In this document: positions 23,128 to 36,155 of the stretch, one piece after another
How the letters are laid out: each line of letters opens with the position of its first letter
How positions within the stretch are numbered: position 1 is the first letter of the stretch
The notes under the pieces: generated by a model
What the model was told of the DNA's origin: nothing
The model's database searches: none
The model's input: only the letters and a program-made list of their open reading frames with translations
Made by a program: the position numbers and the translations under genes
Assembly (NCBI RefSeq): GCF_040412425.1
Contig: NC_089777.1
Coordinates: 30,275,037-30,339,036, forward strand
DNA length: 64,000 nt
Direction: 5' to 3'
Source of the DNA: Macrobrachium rosenbergii
Lineage: Eukaryota; Arthropoda; Malacostraca; Decapoda; Palaemonidae

Positions 23128-24863
23128 CTGAAAAAAAGAACCCTGTGGTATTGAACCAATTAATCTTTTACTTAGCACATCCAGTTCACTTTCGAATGTT
23201 TGGGGAAGTATTCAACACAGAAGAATGTGGTAAAGACTTTATCCGTAATTTCAATTCTGTTCTATAAAACCACTTTATACCACTTTTTTTTTTTTTTTTA
23301 AGAATTAAAGCTTACCATGGTTAATTTTCAGCTCAATTAATGTCTTCTGCACGGTCAGGAAAGCTAAAATTTAAGCGTGCCAATTTTAAGGTTCAATCTA
23401 AATTCCTCCCACTTCCCCCCACCCCTCAAAAAATGAAATGGCCGTAAGCCCAAATGAAAATCCATAATTTACACCCTATAATGTTTTGTCAGATTCCTGT
23501 ATTGGTTTGTTAGCTGAATGTGTCAAAAAATGACATTAGGATTAATTCAACATGTAAGCAGATGTGTGAAACATTCAAAAGCATAGTTATGCACATTTAT
23601 AAAGCATTCAAAATCACTTAAGCAATTTATAAAACAATAAAAAACAGTTATACATTATGCAATTTATAAAACTCTCAAAAGCAAATTTGTAAGTGGTACG
23701 GGATATATTAATTTGCAAAGCATTAACGAACTCGACGTAATAACAGTACAAACCATCACATAATAATTTTCCCCATTCTCTGTGCAGATGACCCTTTACA
23801 ATTACATAATCAATTCCCCTGTGCAAAAGCAGTAATACTGTACAACGTGGAGAAAATGGCTCGTGGATAAGTAATACATAAAAACCTACCGTGTCTGTAT
23901 AAAAAAAATCGTTCAAACCGGTTGTGTCAGTTTTCCACCTGGGGCTATATTACGGAGGTCTAAGATGTCATGGCCCTTTTCCTATCAAGGAATAATGAAA
24001 TACTTTCTATGAAATCTGCATGTCGCCTCCAACTCAAAATTTTTTTTTTATATATATATCCATTGCCTTTTATTCTTCAATGTATGAAAAAGCATAATAA
24101 ACCCCAGTTTTCTACATATTAAAAATTTACCAAAATATCGTAGATACTCCCAGTTATGCAACATCTTAACTTCATTTATTTCACCCTGTTCACCCAATCA
24201 AGAACTCAAAAGATTATTCTTGCTCCTCTCCGGATTTTGTGTTGCGGCTGTTTTTCTGGAAATTTGACTTAGGAAAGTCAGCGAAGCTTCCTTTTTTTTC
24301 TTTTATTTCAATCTGGTTTCGTTCAAGCGCACCTGAGTTTGGAGTCTTACATTACGTCCGACACTCTATTATTATTAAAAATATAAGTAGGAAAAAAGTA
24401 TTATTCCACCGTAAAACTGAATCTCCGAACTATTTGCTCGCTGTATAAGGAGACAGGATCATATAGATAATGGGAAAATTTACAGAATTACTGATCTAAA
24501 TATTTCCTATCATATATTGTTTTTGGGGCTGATGGTGGTTTTCCCGTGCAGTGAGCATTAAACGTAGCTCAATCAACTAAAGCATCGAAAAACAAAGTTT
24601 CCGCCCGAGCGATTGTTGGAGTTTTTATATTACCGTTGTACACAAATTGGATCGAACGTAGAAATCAGATATTGCACAACAGACCCAACAGTTTCCTTGT
24701 TAGAGATGCAACTTTCCTACATACAGGCACCCTAACCTCCATCTGGCCCAGACACCAAAAAAAGGAAGAGTTTCAAGGCTGTCTCTCTTTACAATACTCA
24801 GTCATTTCATAATGACAACTTTTGTCAAGCTTATTTGCTGTAAGACCGAGATTTTTTAAAAAG

Positions 24864-27800
24864 ACTTTCTTCAAAACTTTTACATATAATACGACTACAT
24901 TCAAAACTTCTTTGATAAGATTTACTTCAAAACTTCTTTAATAAGATTTACTTCAAAACTTCTTTAATAACATTTACTTCAAAACTTCTTCAATAAGATT
25001 TACTTCAAAACTTCTTCAATAAGATTTACTTCAAAACTTCTTTAATAAGATTTACTTCAAAACTTCTTTAATAAGATTTACTTCAAAACTTCTTTAATAA
25101 GATTTACTTCAAAACTTCTTTAATAAGATTTACTTCAAAACTTCTTTAATAAGATTTACTTCAAAACTTCTTTAATGAGATTTACTTCAAAACTTCTTTA
25201 ATGAGATTTACTTCCAAATTTCTTTAATAAGATTTACTTCAAAACTTCTTTAATAAGATTTACTTAAAAACTTCTTTAATAAGATTTACTTAAAAAATTC
25301 TTTAATAAGATTTACTTAAAAACTTCTTTAATAAGATTTACTTCAAAACTTCTTTAATGAAGATTTACTTCAAAACTTCTTTAATGATTTTACTTCAAAA
25401 CTTCTTTAATAAGATTTACTTCAAAACTTCTTTAATAAGATTTACTTCAAAACTTCTTTAATAAGATTTACTTCAAAACTTCTTTAATAAGATTTACTTC
25501 AAAACTTCTTTAATAAGATTTACTTCAAAACTTCTTTAATAAGATTTACTTCAAAACTTCTTTAATAAGATTTACTTCAAAACTTCTTTAATAAGATTTA
25601 CTTCAAAACTTCTTCAATAAGATTTACTTCAAAACTTCTTCAATAAGATTTACTTCAAAACTTCTTCAATAAGATTTACTTCAAAACTTCTTCAATAAAA
25701 TTTACTTCAAAACTTCTTCAATAAAATTTACTTCAAAACTTCTTTAATAAGATTTACTTCAAAACTTCTTCAATAAGATTTTACTTCAAAACTTCTTCAA
25801 TAAGATTTACTTCAAAACTTCTTTAATAAGATTTACTTCAAAACTTCTTTAATAAGATTTACTTCAAAACTTCTTTAATAAGATTTACTTCAAAACTTCT
25901 TTATTAAGATTTACTTCAAAACTTCTTTAATGAGATTTACTTCCAAATTTCTTTAATAAGATTTAGTTCAAAACTTCTTTAATAAGATTTACTTCAAAAC
26001 TTCTTTAATAAGATTTACTACAAAACTTCTTTAATAAGATTTACTTCAAAACTTCTTTAATAAGATTTACTTCAAAACTTCTTTAATAAGATTTACTTCA
26101 AAACTTCCTTAATGAGATTTACTTCAAAACTTCCTTAATGATATTACTTCAAAACTTCTTTAATAAGATTTACTTCAAAACTTCTTTAATAAGATTTACT
26201 TCAAAACTTCTTTAATAAGATTTACTTCAAAACTTTTAATATGATTTACTTCAAAACTTCTTTAATAAGATTTACTTCAAAACTTCTTTAAGTTTTACAA
26301 AACTTCTTTAATAAGATTTACTTCAAAACTTCTTTAATAAGATTTACTTCAAAACTTCTTTAATAATATTTACTTCAAAACTTCTTTAATAAGATTTACT
26401 TCAAAACTTCTTTAATAAGATTTACTTCAAAACTTCTTTAATAAGATTTACTTCAAAACTTCTTTAATAAGATTTACTTCAAAACATCTTTAATAACATT
26501 TACTTCAAAACTTCTTTAATAACATTTACTTCAAAACTTCTTTAATAACATTTACTTCAAAACTTCTTTAATAAAATTTACTTCAAAACTTCTTTAATAA
26601 AATTTACTTCAAAACTTCTTTAATAAAATTTACTTCAAAACTTCTTTAATAAAATTTACTTCAAAACTTCTTTAATAAAATTTACTTCAAAACTTCTTTA
26701 ATAAAATTTACTTCAAAACTTCTTTAATAAAATTTACTTCAAAACTTCTTTAATAAGATTTACTTCAAAACTTCTTTAATAAAATTTACTTCAAAACTTC
26801 TTTAATAAAATTTACTTCAAAACTTCTTTAATAAGATTTACTTTAAAACTTCTTTAATAAAATTTACTTCAAAACTTCTTTAATAAAATTTACTTCAAAA
26901 CTTCTTTAATAAGATTTACTTTAAAACTTCTTTAACAAGATTTACTTAATTTACTTCAAAACTTTAGTAAAATTTACTTCAAAACTTCTTTAGTAAAATT
27001 TACTTCAAAACTTCTTTAGTAAAATTTACTTCAAAACTTCTTTAGTAAAATTTACTTCAAAACTTCTTTAGTAAAATTTACTTCAAAACTTCTTTAATAA
27101 AATTTACTTCAAAACTTCTTTAATAAAATTTACTTCAAAACTTCTTTAATAAGATTTACTTCAAAACTTCTTTAATAAAATTTACTTCAAAACTTCTTTA
27201 ATAAAATTTACTTCAAAACTTCTTTAATAAGATTTACTTAATTTACTTCAAAACTTTAGTAAAATTTACTTCAAAACTTTAGTAAAATTTACTTCAAAAC
27301 TTCTTTAGTAAAATTTACTTCAAAACTTCTTTCCTAAAATTTACTTCAAAACTTCTTTATTAAGATTTACTTCAAAACTTCTTTAATAAGATTTACTTCA
27401 AAACTTCTTTAATAAGATTTACTTCAAAACTTCTTTAATAAGATTTACTTCAAAACTTCTTTAATAAGACTGACTTCAAAACTTCTTCAATAAAATTCAC
27501 TTCAAAACTTCAATAAATTCACTTCAAAACATCAATAAAATTCACTTCAAAACTTCAATAAAATCCACTTCAAAACTTCTTCAATAAAATTTACTTCAAA
27601 ACTTCTTCAATAAAATTTACTTCAAAACTTCTTTAATAAATTTACTTCAAAACTTCTTTAATAAATTTACTTCAAAACTTCTTTGATAAAATTTACTTCA
27701 AAACTTCTTTGATAAAATTTACTTCAAAACGTCTTTGATAAAATTTACTTCAAAACTTCTTTGATAAAATTTACTTCAAAACTTCTTTGATAAGATTTAC

Positions 27801-28375
27801 TGCAAAACTTCTTTATTTACTTCAAAACTTCAATAAAATTTACTTCAAAACTTCAATAAAATTTACTTCAAAACTTCAATAAAATTTACTTCAAAACTTC
27901 TTTAATAAAATTTACTTCAAAACTTCTTTAATACAATTTACTTCAAAACTTCTTTAATAAAATTTACTTCAAAACTTCTTTAATACAATTTACTTCAAAA
28001 CTTCTTTAATACAATTTACTTCAAAACTTCTTTAATACAATTTACTTCAAAACTTCTTTAATACAATTTACTTCAAAACTTCTTTAATAATATTTACTTC
28101 AAAAATTTTAATAAAACTTACTGGAAAACTTCTTTAATAAGATTTACGGGAAAACTTCTTTAATAAGATTTACTTCAAAACTACTTTAATAAAATTTACT
28201 TCAAAACTTCTTTAATAAAATTCACTTCAAAACTTCTGTAATAAAATTTACTTCAAAACTTCTTTAATAAAATTTACTTCAAAACTTTATAAAATTTCAA
28301 ACCTTTCAATAATACTATTTCAAAGCTAATTTACCAAGATTCAAAACCTCTTTAACTCGACTATATTCAAAACAT
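24864..28375. repeat. 3.5-kb array of a 26-bp AT-rich minisatellite, roughly 130 units
   Basis: The unit opens ACTTCAAAACTTC and closes TTTAATAAGATTT (26 bp). Variants are grouped in blocks: AAGATTT units over most of 24.9-26.5 kb, AACATTT near 26490-26560, AAAATTT near 26565-26750, TTAGTAAAATTT near 26960-27090, TTGATAAAATTT near 27680-27790, 23-bp shortened units near 27830-27895, and TACAATTT near 27930-28080. A trimer pattern (AAG, AAA, AAA; 78 bp) appears at about 26740-26930 and again at 27095-27230. Both edges hold decayed units containing CGACTA(C/T)ATTCAAAAC. The plus strand has about four C per G. Stop codons (TAATAA) and a period that is not a multiple of three exclude coding. Confidence 0.98.
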
Positions 28376-28526
28376 CAAATCGCCAAAGAGCTTATTAGCT
28401 CCGCTGTTCGTTCTTCCAGACAGACTTCGTTTAGTTATTCTTCCGCCTTTATCCTTCTTAAACAAGGCCACACTAGGCAGTTAAAATAATCAATCTGTAA
28501 ATGGTGGAAAAGCGCTAGTTTCCACT

Positions 28527-28529
<3 letters not shown>

Positions 28530-28599
<70 letters not shown>
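28530..28599. repeat. (GA)n microsatellite
   Basis: A 70-bp perfect GA run shortly after the 26-bp array. Confidence 0.98.
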
Positions 28600-28602
<3 letters not shown>

Positions 28603-28879
28603 TTGCAAAAACCATTAAGCGCTGGTGCAGACTTCACTGCAGCACTTCATTCCGTCGCATTTTTTATAGAAATCACTGATATGTGTAAACCGTAAGTACA
28701 AGAATTGTTAAGGTTGGGATTAAAATACTGCATTGTATTTTCACTGTACATAAACACAAATTCACCCTCTTCTGTAAATTGGGGGTTAAAACCACAAAAT
28801 TGGTCCCCCAATCTTAGTACACAAGTTCACAAACTCAATGAAATACAGAGAAGCTTTCCGTTATACTCAGCAACTGTAA

Positions 28880-29177
28880 AATAAAATTCAGGCCACAGGC
28901 CAAGCGCTTGGACCTACGAGGTCATTCAGCAATGAAAAGGATATTGAGAGTAAAGGTGGTTTTAAAGGTGTAATAGGAGGAAAGCCACACAGTTGCACTA
29001 TGAAACAACTGTTAGGAGATGGTGGAGAGTAAGTTGAAAGGAAACTATGGAATGGAGGTGCAGTAAAAGGAATGAACAGGATTGCACCAATGGGACGAAG
29101 GAGCGCTGCAAACAACTTTTAGTAGTTCTTACAGTGCACCGCCTGAGGTGCACTGGTGGCACTACCCCCTACGGAGG
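28880..29177 (-). mobile_element. ~300-bp retroposon, copy 5
   Basis: It carries GGCCACAGGCCAAGCGCTTGG, GAGGTCATTCAGC, GCAGTAAAAGGAATGAACAG, the intact hairpin CAGTGCACC / GGTGCACTG, and ends CCCCCTACGGAGG. It is more diverged than most copies and the AGAAY edge is replaced by AAATAAAATTC. No convincing target duplication was found. The minus frame at 28888-29115 belongs to it. Confidence 0.8.
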
Positions 29178-32100
29178 ACACATAAAGGCATGCACTTTCA
29201 ACAGTTCATATAGCGGACGGAAACACGAAACATTTTAAGTCTTTAAAATAAAATTCGTATTCCTCAAAACCCATCCAGACATGTCCCAACATAAACATAT
29301 AATGTATCTTCTTCTAAACGCCACACTGAATTGCCAAAATGACATTATTAACAGCACCTCACAACTGGTAAGCTTTTCATGCGTAGCCACGAGAGGGAAC
29401 CTCGGTGGAAGCTACACGGGATGTCGCAGATCCCACAAGGCTTGTTAGGAAACTGCCCTGGAAATGCCATTCCATACTTATTACCACAAGGACCTCCGAC
29501 AAATGGACTACTTGTCAGGGACTATATGAAAATACACTCAGCAACTGAAGTAGAAACAGAACACTGTTGGCCAATCATAATTCAAAGGACACTACTCTCC
29601 ATACAAACTTAAACCCAGGGGTACAACTGCCGCTGACAGACCATGCCATCCTTAACTTGAATAATCTCACTCAAAAAGCAGAGATTGCTCTCTCCAAAAA
29701 CTCAGTGAGACGAGAATGGCTAACTTGAAAATTGGTTATTGGAGTTAAACTACTTACACTTGTTCATTTTGTCACAGAGAAGTGACACTATAGGAGATAT
29801 TCGAGAGGCCAGGTTTCCAAAGATGTTACGAGCTCTTGTAAACTAACGCTTTCCTGAATTTAACGGTTCAAATACATTGCAATTATGACACAATCTCATA
29901 CATACACGAGAACAACTTCCCACAAACAGCCTCCTCAGAAAATCTACCCAATGTCGGGTGCAGTCTCGTAACATGTTTTCACACAAAGTAATTACAGTTA
30001 TCTTCAGCAGCACTTAAAATTCCTAGTAAGAACACTTACGATGTACACGCAAGACAATCTGCACCGCATTCCGTTGATAAGTACATACAATAAATACAGA
30101 AACTCCAATTACACTCAAGAGAGACAGTATGAATGTATTCTACACATTAAAATATAATTTCTATCCTACCTTCTTGCTCTCGTTAAGTCATCATTGTTGT
30201 TTATTGTTAACGTCAGCAAAAATCAATAAATTCTCGTTTATTACTTGGTCAACGCTAAAGCAAACAAGGATTTCACCAGTAAGCATAATTAAAAACTATA
30301 ACTTAGTCCTAAACTATGAACCCGTTACACCAAACTTTTTTCTCATTCATCAGGGAAGCAAGTATAAAACACACACACACACACTCCCTGATTTGTAAAT
30401 TGTGGACTAGCAGCAGCATATAAATCATACAGGTACAACATCTAGTTTCGTGGAGTGGCCAGGTGTCAGCTCTTTCAAGATAAACAATTCTGTTAATTGC
30501 ACTTCAGGTTACCCACAAGATTTCCCAGAAATAAAAATACTACCGGTCTCTTTTGAAACAATTTATATGCTGAACATGAAAACCCAAGTCGGGGTGGCTA
30601 GCCAGTCCGTTTATTCCTTCCAAAACTACCGCCTCATGAAGGGGACCCAACCAAAATGTCACCAGGAGTCTTCTTCCTCTGTAAACAGAACAAGGCAATT
30701 AGCCAAGTCATAAGACAATTCAACCACGTTTCCTGCTGGGACGTACCAGTAATTGGACAAAATTGCTGCCTTAAGAAGGCACCGCACTTCCCTCATCATT
30801 AGGAAGACCTCTGCAAGTACAAACGCACGAACACAAGGGTCCATAGACTCTTGCATCCTCACCAAGTGAAGAGTGACCACTACCCACTACCTCCAACGAT
30901 GCTCAAACTCCCCCCTTTCCCCAAACCATACCTCCCTCCTACCTTCCTTCCCCACCTGATTTCACTGCCATCCCTCACGTTCCCTATCATCATCCTGCCA
31001 CTATTCCCGTCAACTTTACATCCGTAATTATTAGCTCTCTAACAATCAACCCTTCCCAACTAGCACTTACGGCTGCCTTCAAAGCACTTATCTGCTTCTC
31101 ATCTAGGATAAAACATTTCTATTTCCCCCTCAAGGTGAAAGGCAGTGGGGAGAAAAAGTTAGCAATATAACACCATTAGCCTATAGCTGCTCTGTTATTT
31201 TCTCACGATTTATTCATTTATGATCGGGTGTTAGTTTCCAAAAGCTACTTTACATAAACAACGTATTGGATAATTTCAATTAACTATGAAACCAACACCT
31301 GGCCCCCCCACCCCATTACCCTGTGCAAAACAGCTAACTTACGACAAGACAAAAACAAGTGCACGGACGTCAAGTAGCAGCTACTCGAACTAACTAGCAG
31401 TCTCATCAGTCAATCGCGGGCAATTGCTAGGTGGAAGCAACTCCATTACGCAGCCAGTCATCAACACTATTCACCCGAGAATCAACCTTCACACCATGAA
31501 AGGTTCAGGACCTGTCATAATTCGTCACGTGAGCGCCTCCTTAATGAACTTCCAACAGCAGACACCACCAAGGCATTCTTACTCGGTTAACAAGAATTTA
31601 ACAAATAAAATTATTACAACTTTGATAATTTTCCAAAAAATTGAAACGAGTAGTAACACAGTCAAGTCCTGTGCTAAGACCTAGGCTAAAATGTTTAAAA
31701 ATAAGAAGGTAATAACTGACAAGTAGGTATAAAACCGGCAAATACAAGGAGTGTAGGTAATCTAGTGTTCAGCCACTCAAAATCTGAAAAAAACTACGCT
31801 TCCTTAAAACTATATAGTTTTAAAACGAACATTAGGTATAACATATATGGAACAAACCTAAAAAACATTTTAATTACAACAATAACACTGGAAAAAATTT
31901 ACAGGCGATTCAAGCTTTCAACAGACAATGTCCAAATTAATAAAATTCCTTCATTTTACTGAATCAGAAATACCCTGAAAACTTCTCGGAGATAAAAACC
32001 AGAAAAAAGCACGCCCTGTTCACAAAACAAGTGCTCCCCGTCCAAAGGAAAAAAAAACTACGAGAAAAAAAATGGACTTGAAATCCAATATAATTATATT

Positions 32101-32821
32101 CTCTGCCTTAGACGAAGATTTAATATACATAAAAAGGCCTCAATTCAAAATACAACAGTCCCGAATTTACGAAAATTCGCGTAAGCACCTTCGAACTTGT
32201 TTACATTGCATAATAAAGGGATGTAGCCTATTCGAGTTTACTGCAAAAACTTAAGTGTACTACGGTAATAAAGTTAGTAACTTGAAACATTTACTTCACC
32301 TATATTCTAAATATGAAAGTCTACAAATACTTAGTTCAGCTCTGTCTCTTCATCTATTCTAATACATGTTAATAGCGCCCAAACCACCCAACAAAAAATT
32401 GTGTAGAGCAAACCTCTTCTCACTACAAAACTTTTGACAAAGCACATCCACAAGTTTTAAAAAGTCAGGAGAGGACAATTTTATGACCAATTTATTGCGA
32501 ATGTGGTTAAAGAGCTGACCTCTATTACCTTCTGTGACCTTTTCAGCAGTTGCCGCGAAATAATTATCACTTCACAAAAAAAATATGATCCACAGATCGA
32601 TAACAGGCTGTCAAGGTTCTTTACACTTATGTCCAATACCACTACATTGAAAAGACTGTTGCCAACGGGACACGCACTACTTTTACCAAGAAAAGCGTAG
32701 GGGCTTTACAGCTCATAAGAAAATTACTCTTAAATATCACGGCATGAATATTATACCTAACACTAAAAAAATAGCGGAAACTTTCTGATAGTCTCAAAAA
32801 TGGTAAAAATATTCGAACTAT

Positions 32822-32826
<5 letters not shown>

Positions 32827-32883
<57 letters not shown>
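32827..32883. repeat. (GA)n microsatellite
   Basis: A 57-bp GA run. Confidence 0.98.
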
Positions 32884-32888
<5 letters not shown>

Positions 32889-33742
32889 CCAGTAAGAGAT
32901 TAAATGCAACTTTACAACTACGCAACTTGCAAATATTCCTTCTTTTACGCCTCATTTATTAAACATGCAAGCTAATTCTCAAAATTTCAAGAGAGAATTC
33001 AAGTCTTGTATTTGGAAGAAAGCATCTGGTTCAAATGAATCCCAGCAAACTTAACAGTTGCAGAGAAATCAAAGCGAAATTTTCGAGAACTATTCCATAC
33101 GGGCAACCGAAGTGACCTCTTTCAATTTTAATTATCATACCCAAGTTATCCTAGAATCAAAATACAAAAAGATTGCAGATTCACAAACACTGTTGATTTA
33201 AAATTCAAGTTCTCTTTACTTCTTCGATACGGAAACTCATTCGGCAATTCTGCAGAACCCGAGATCAAATTCTTTTCACATCCTGGATATGCAGATACTC
33301 TTATTCTTTGTTTGCGGAAATTCTCTAGAGGGCTCGTGAAAATATTGGTGGGGCAAGGTTATTTCAGATTTGGACTTTTACCATTTATATGCCCCTCTTC
33401 CACGAAAAATATCTGCATAAGAGAAATTACTTTCAGTAATACAAACAAATTTGCCGTCAATCACAGAAACCATACATTTTCTTCAAATACCTTACTTTGC
33501 GTTTTATGCGTTTTTACCATAATTATTGGTTATTTGTTTTCGTACCCTGCAACAGTGATGAGGGACCACAGACGACTGAGATTTTGGAGAGGAAAAAAAA
33601 ACCCTGAATTGCACCACCGTGAAGGATAAAAAAAAAAAAATCCAAGAAAATATACAGATAGAGAACACAAAAAACAAGAAAAATAAAGCTCAGGACGTGC
33701 TCAAGGTTAACTGCATATTCCGAAAATACAACTGCCTAACAG

Positions 33743-33821
33743 CTTTCCTTAACAACACTATAACGACCCGAAGATTGTTACTGCTTCTGTTCCAAGCCAA
33801 CGACGATCATACAGAGGACAG
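33743..33821 (+). CDS. candidate exon with a perfect splice donor
   Basis: GAGGACAG|GTAAGTGG at 33821/33822 matches the full donor consensus. Upstream, GCCTAACAG could be an acceptor, but its pyrimidine tract is poor. The one open frame between them (FLNNTITTRRLLLLLFQAND) has no recognised domain. It could instead be the end of a longer or non-coding exon. Confidence 0.2.
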
Positions 33822-34504
33822 GTAAGTGGAACCAGGCCATTACTGTAGCTTTACTTCAATACGAGTGAAAAAAAAAATTAAGAATGGATGAGAAAATCAT
33901 AATTTTAAATATGAAAGAAGAAAAGCATTCAAGTACCTTAAAAATAATAAAATTAAAAGAAATTTAAAAAGGTCAACATGCAATACATGACGGGTAAATG
34001 AGAGACTTGCAAATCGTAAAAGTAAATGACAAATTTATTATCGATCAAGATCAATTGAAACCCTATTTTTCACAATTCAGCTGTACAAATAACTTCGGAA
34101 ACAGGTTTAAAGCGAGACAGGATCAAGTTACAAAAATATCAAATAAGCCGCCAATTCTTACACATGACATGAGGTGAGGGCATTTGCAAGATTTCCGATT
34201 CAAGTCTTAAAAGTAAGCGTTAAAAGTGTAGAAAAACTACACAAATTAAAACTATCACTTCGTTAAGAAAACACTACCATCAGATTCCAACAAATTTAAG
34301 TGCCTTCTTTCCTGCTAAACAACATAGCTTATGCCATTCTATTTGTATACCGTTAAGCATTATTTACCAGCCGTTACGTACATCCGTGCCACTATATCAA
34401 TCTGTCAAACCGATAAAGGAGAAATCAACATTAATTAGACCTAGGTTTAATATAAACCGCCCTCGTCCACTCAGGACCATTGGTTTTTGAAGGGTCAACT
34501 TAAC

Positions 34505-34506
<2 letters not shown>

Positions 34507-34567
<61 letters not shown>

Positions 34568-35019
34568 CTATTTCGGTTTAGGGCCATATACAAAGATTAA
34601 CAAAGTAGAAACAGTACACAAACTTTATACCAGAGATCAGTAATGATATACTGCTACATCAAACAGTTTATTAGAACAGTAATAATACTAACAATTATTT
34701 CCCGCTATATACCTTAGGCGGATACATAAGATGCGTTGGTGAGGGGCCTAAGAATGTCACTGTAAACAACATTAATGCGTCTCAAGGTCCCTCGGGTATA
34801 AGTTCGTCCAAAGGGAACACCCATAAATGCTGTAGCAATACGATCGGAAAAGCAGCAGTTATGTGTCTTGACAAAAGGCAAAAACTTCCTTGCTGTCATG
34901 TTGCCAGTACCGATTAATTTATGTCGCATCTGTTCGACGTCCGCCGAATCTTTGAGGTAGTCCGTAACGATGTGCATTACTGAAAGTTGTTTACACTTGC
35001 GACATGGGTGAGCACACAA
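34507..35019 (-). mobile_element. 5'-truncated LINE: C-terminal reverse-transcriptase remnant, 3' UTR and (TTA)n tail
   Basis: On the minus strand a 101-codon open segment (35019 to 34714, stop just upstream) contains HPCRKCKQLSVMHIVTDY. This matches the pattern C-x2-C-x4-SVxHI(L/V)xxC found near the C-terminus of many non-LTR retrotransposon proteins, here with the later Cys as Tyr. About 120 bp of 3' UTR follow, then GTATATGGCCCTAAACCGAAA and a (TTA)n run (34507-34565). The same terminus is found at 1-115. The frame has no intact upstream part, so the copy is dead. It lies in the minus orientation. Confidence 0.6.
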
Positions 35020-35798
35020 CTATAAGTTTTAAACTTTGACAATTTCATCGCTGTTTACCTTTGAATTACCGGCCCTAACGCCTGAAGGTCAGAAATGCAG
35101 CTCGAACCACAATGCAGTATCAACGTTTATCATCCCGTCTGCATGGTAATTAACGAAGTTCAGGCCTGCAACCGTCCTCCCTGGGCCTACCTCTTTGTTT
35201 ACCACTGGTCCTTATGTATGCAAAATACACATAAAAAATGCAAAGCGCACCTACGTTCGAGACTTTCACTCCAATAATGTCAGCAGTTTTGATGGAATGA
35301 ACAAACTAATATTACAGCGGCAAAATAAATTCTACTGAACAAAATCTTCCAAAAATGTACGAAATGTGTCATCATGAGTAGATACATTAACACTGATACA
35401 GAAAAAAAAAATACTGAAGTGGGGGAGGGCTTCTGTAATGGGTAAGGATAAAAATTTAGTTCGAGTTTTGAACACTTTGGAGGAGAAGGGATAAAAAGAA
35501 AAACATCTTGGGGTGAAGTCAAATAGGATACAGAAGGTTGTTAAGAGATTAAGCATGCAATGAGAAAAATGTTCAGGTAACCGAGTTCCACATGGGAACA
35601 GAATAACATAACATTCTTATTTTTGTAGTTGGGAGAGAGAATTACTCCTTCTTTTTGGAGAGAGTTTACGGTAAAGGGAAACAAACTGGTAATGTAAAAA
35701 CAAAAAGCTTCAAAAAACCTCGAACACATTAAAAGCACTTTTCTTAAAACTGTATTCTGCCTAATTCTTGCCGGTTCCAAAAGTAAAATAAAAATAAG

Positions 35799-35800
<2 letters not shown>

Positions 35801-35869
<69 letters not shown>
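35801..35869. repeat. (GA)n microsatellite
   Basis: A 69-bp perfect GA run. Confidence 0.98.
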
Positions 35870-35871
<2 letters not shown>

Positions 35872-36042
35872 CACTGTGAACTTTGCGAGTTCCCCAGTTC
35901 AGTCTTCCAGGCTTCATATTCTAGACCCACTCCACCACATAAAGACTATTTGCTAGAATATGACATAAAATATATATAAAAAAATACATCAGATGGAAAA
36001 ATCGATCAATCAATTTCCCGCCTTCAGCTGTTCAAACCTTAC

Positions 36043-36155
36043 CTTGCATAAATCATGTTTCGGTTTCCTTCAATGTTCGGATCCTTTTGGTCCAATTCTG
36101 GCCTAAAATGGAAAACTGCAGTATCCGCAAAATTTCCGAAATTGAGATATGCCAC
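36043..36155 (-). CDS. candidate internal exon, unknown protein
   Basis: The minus strand shows a T-rich acceptor region (TTTTGTGTTTCACGAG ... CCCAACAG), a 113-nt open segment and a consensus donor GCAAG|GTAAGG. The frame gives 37 codons plus two nucleotides, starting VAYLNFGNFADTAVFHFRPE and ending GNRNMIYA. It reads as balanced protein rather than AT-rich filler and the open frame extends upstream. HFRP recalls the galectin HFNPR motif, but the rest does not fit, so no family is claimed. Confidence 0.3.

Larger units (their letters stand above)
19514..24863. other. no recognised gene; microsatellites, one candidate exon
   Basis: AT-rich. Contains GA and CT tracts, the ACT/AAT/AGT compound repeat, a candidate minus-strand exon at 23077-23127 and a poly(T) run at 23284-23299. 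The 86-codon plus frame at 21849-22109 and the 100-codon minus frame at 23614-23916 show nothing recognisable. Confidence 0.4.
28376..34506. other. no recognised gene; one retroposon copy and two GA tracts
   Basis: Apart from copy 5 of the retroposon and microsatellites, several anonymous frames occur (29379-29612, 30450-30713, 31424-31684, 33312-33629). A (CA)n run lies at about 30370-30383. A candidate plus exon ends at 33821. Nothing resembles a known protein. Confidence 0.4.

Noticed and set aside
24864..28375. CRISPR-like array
   Set aside because: Units are contiguous with no unique spacers, and the setting is eukaryotic.
31062..31125. Short minus-strand segment ending GCAGCC|GTAAGTGC
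   Set aside because: The implied exon is only about 30 nt and most frames contain stops; the donor match alone is not enough.
36043..36155. Galectin exon (HFRPEL against HFNPRF)
   Set aside because: Only a few residues match and the other galectin signature residues are missing; kept as an anonymous candidate exon.
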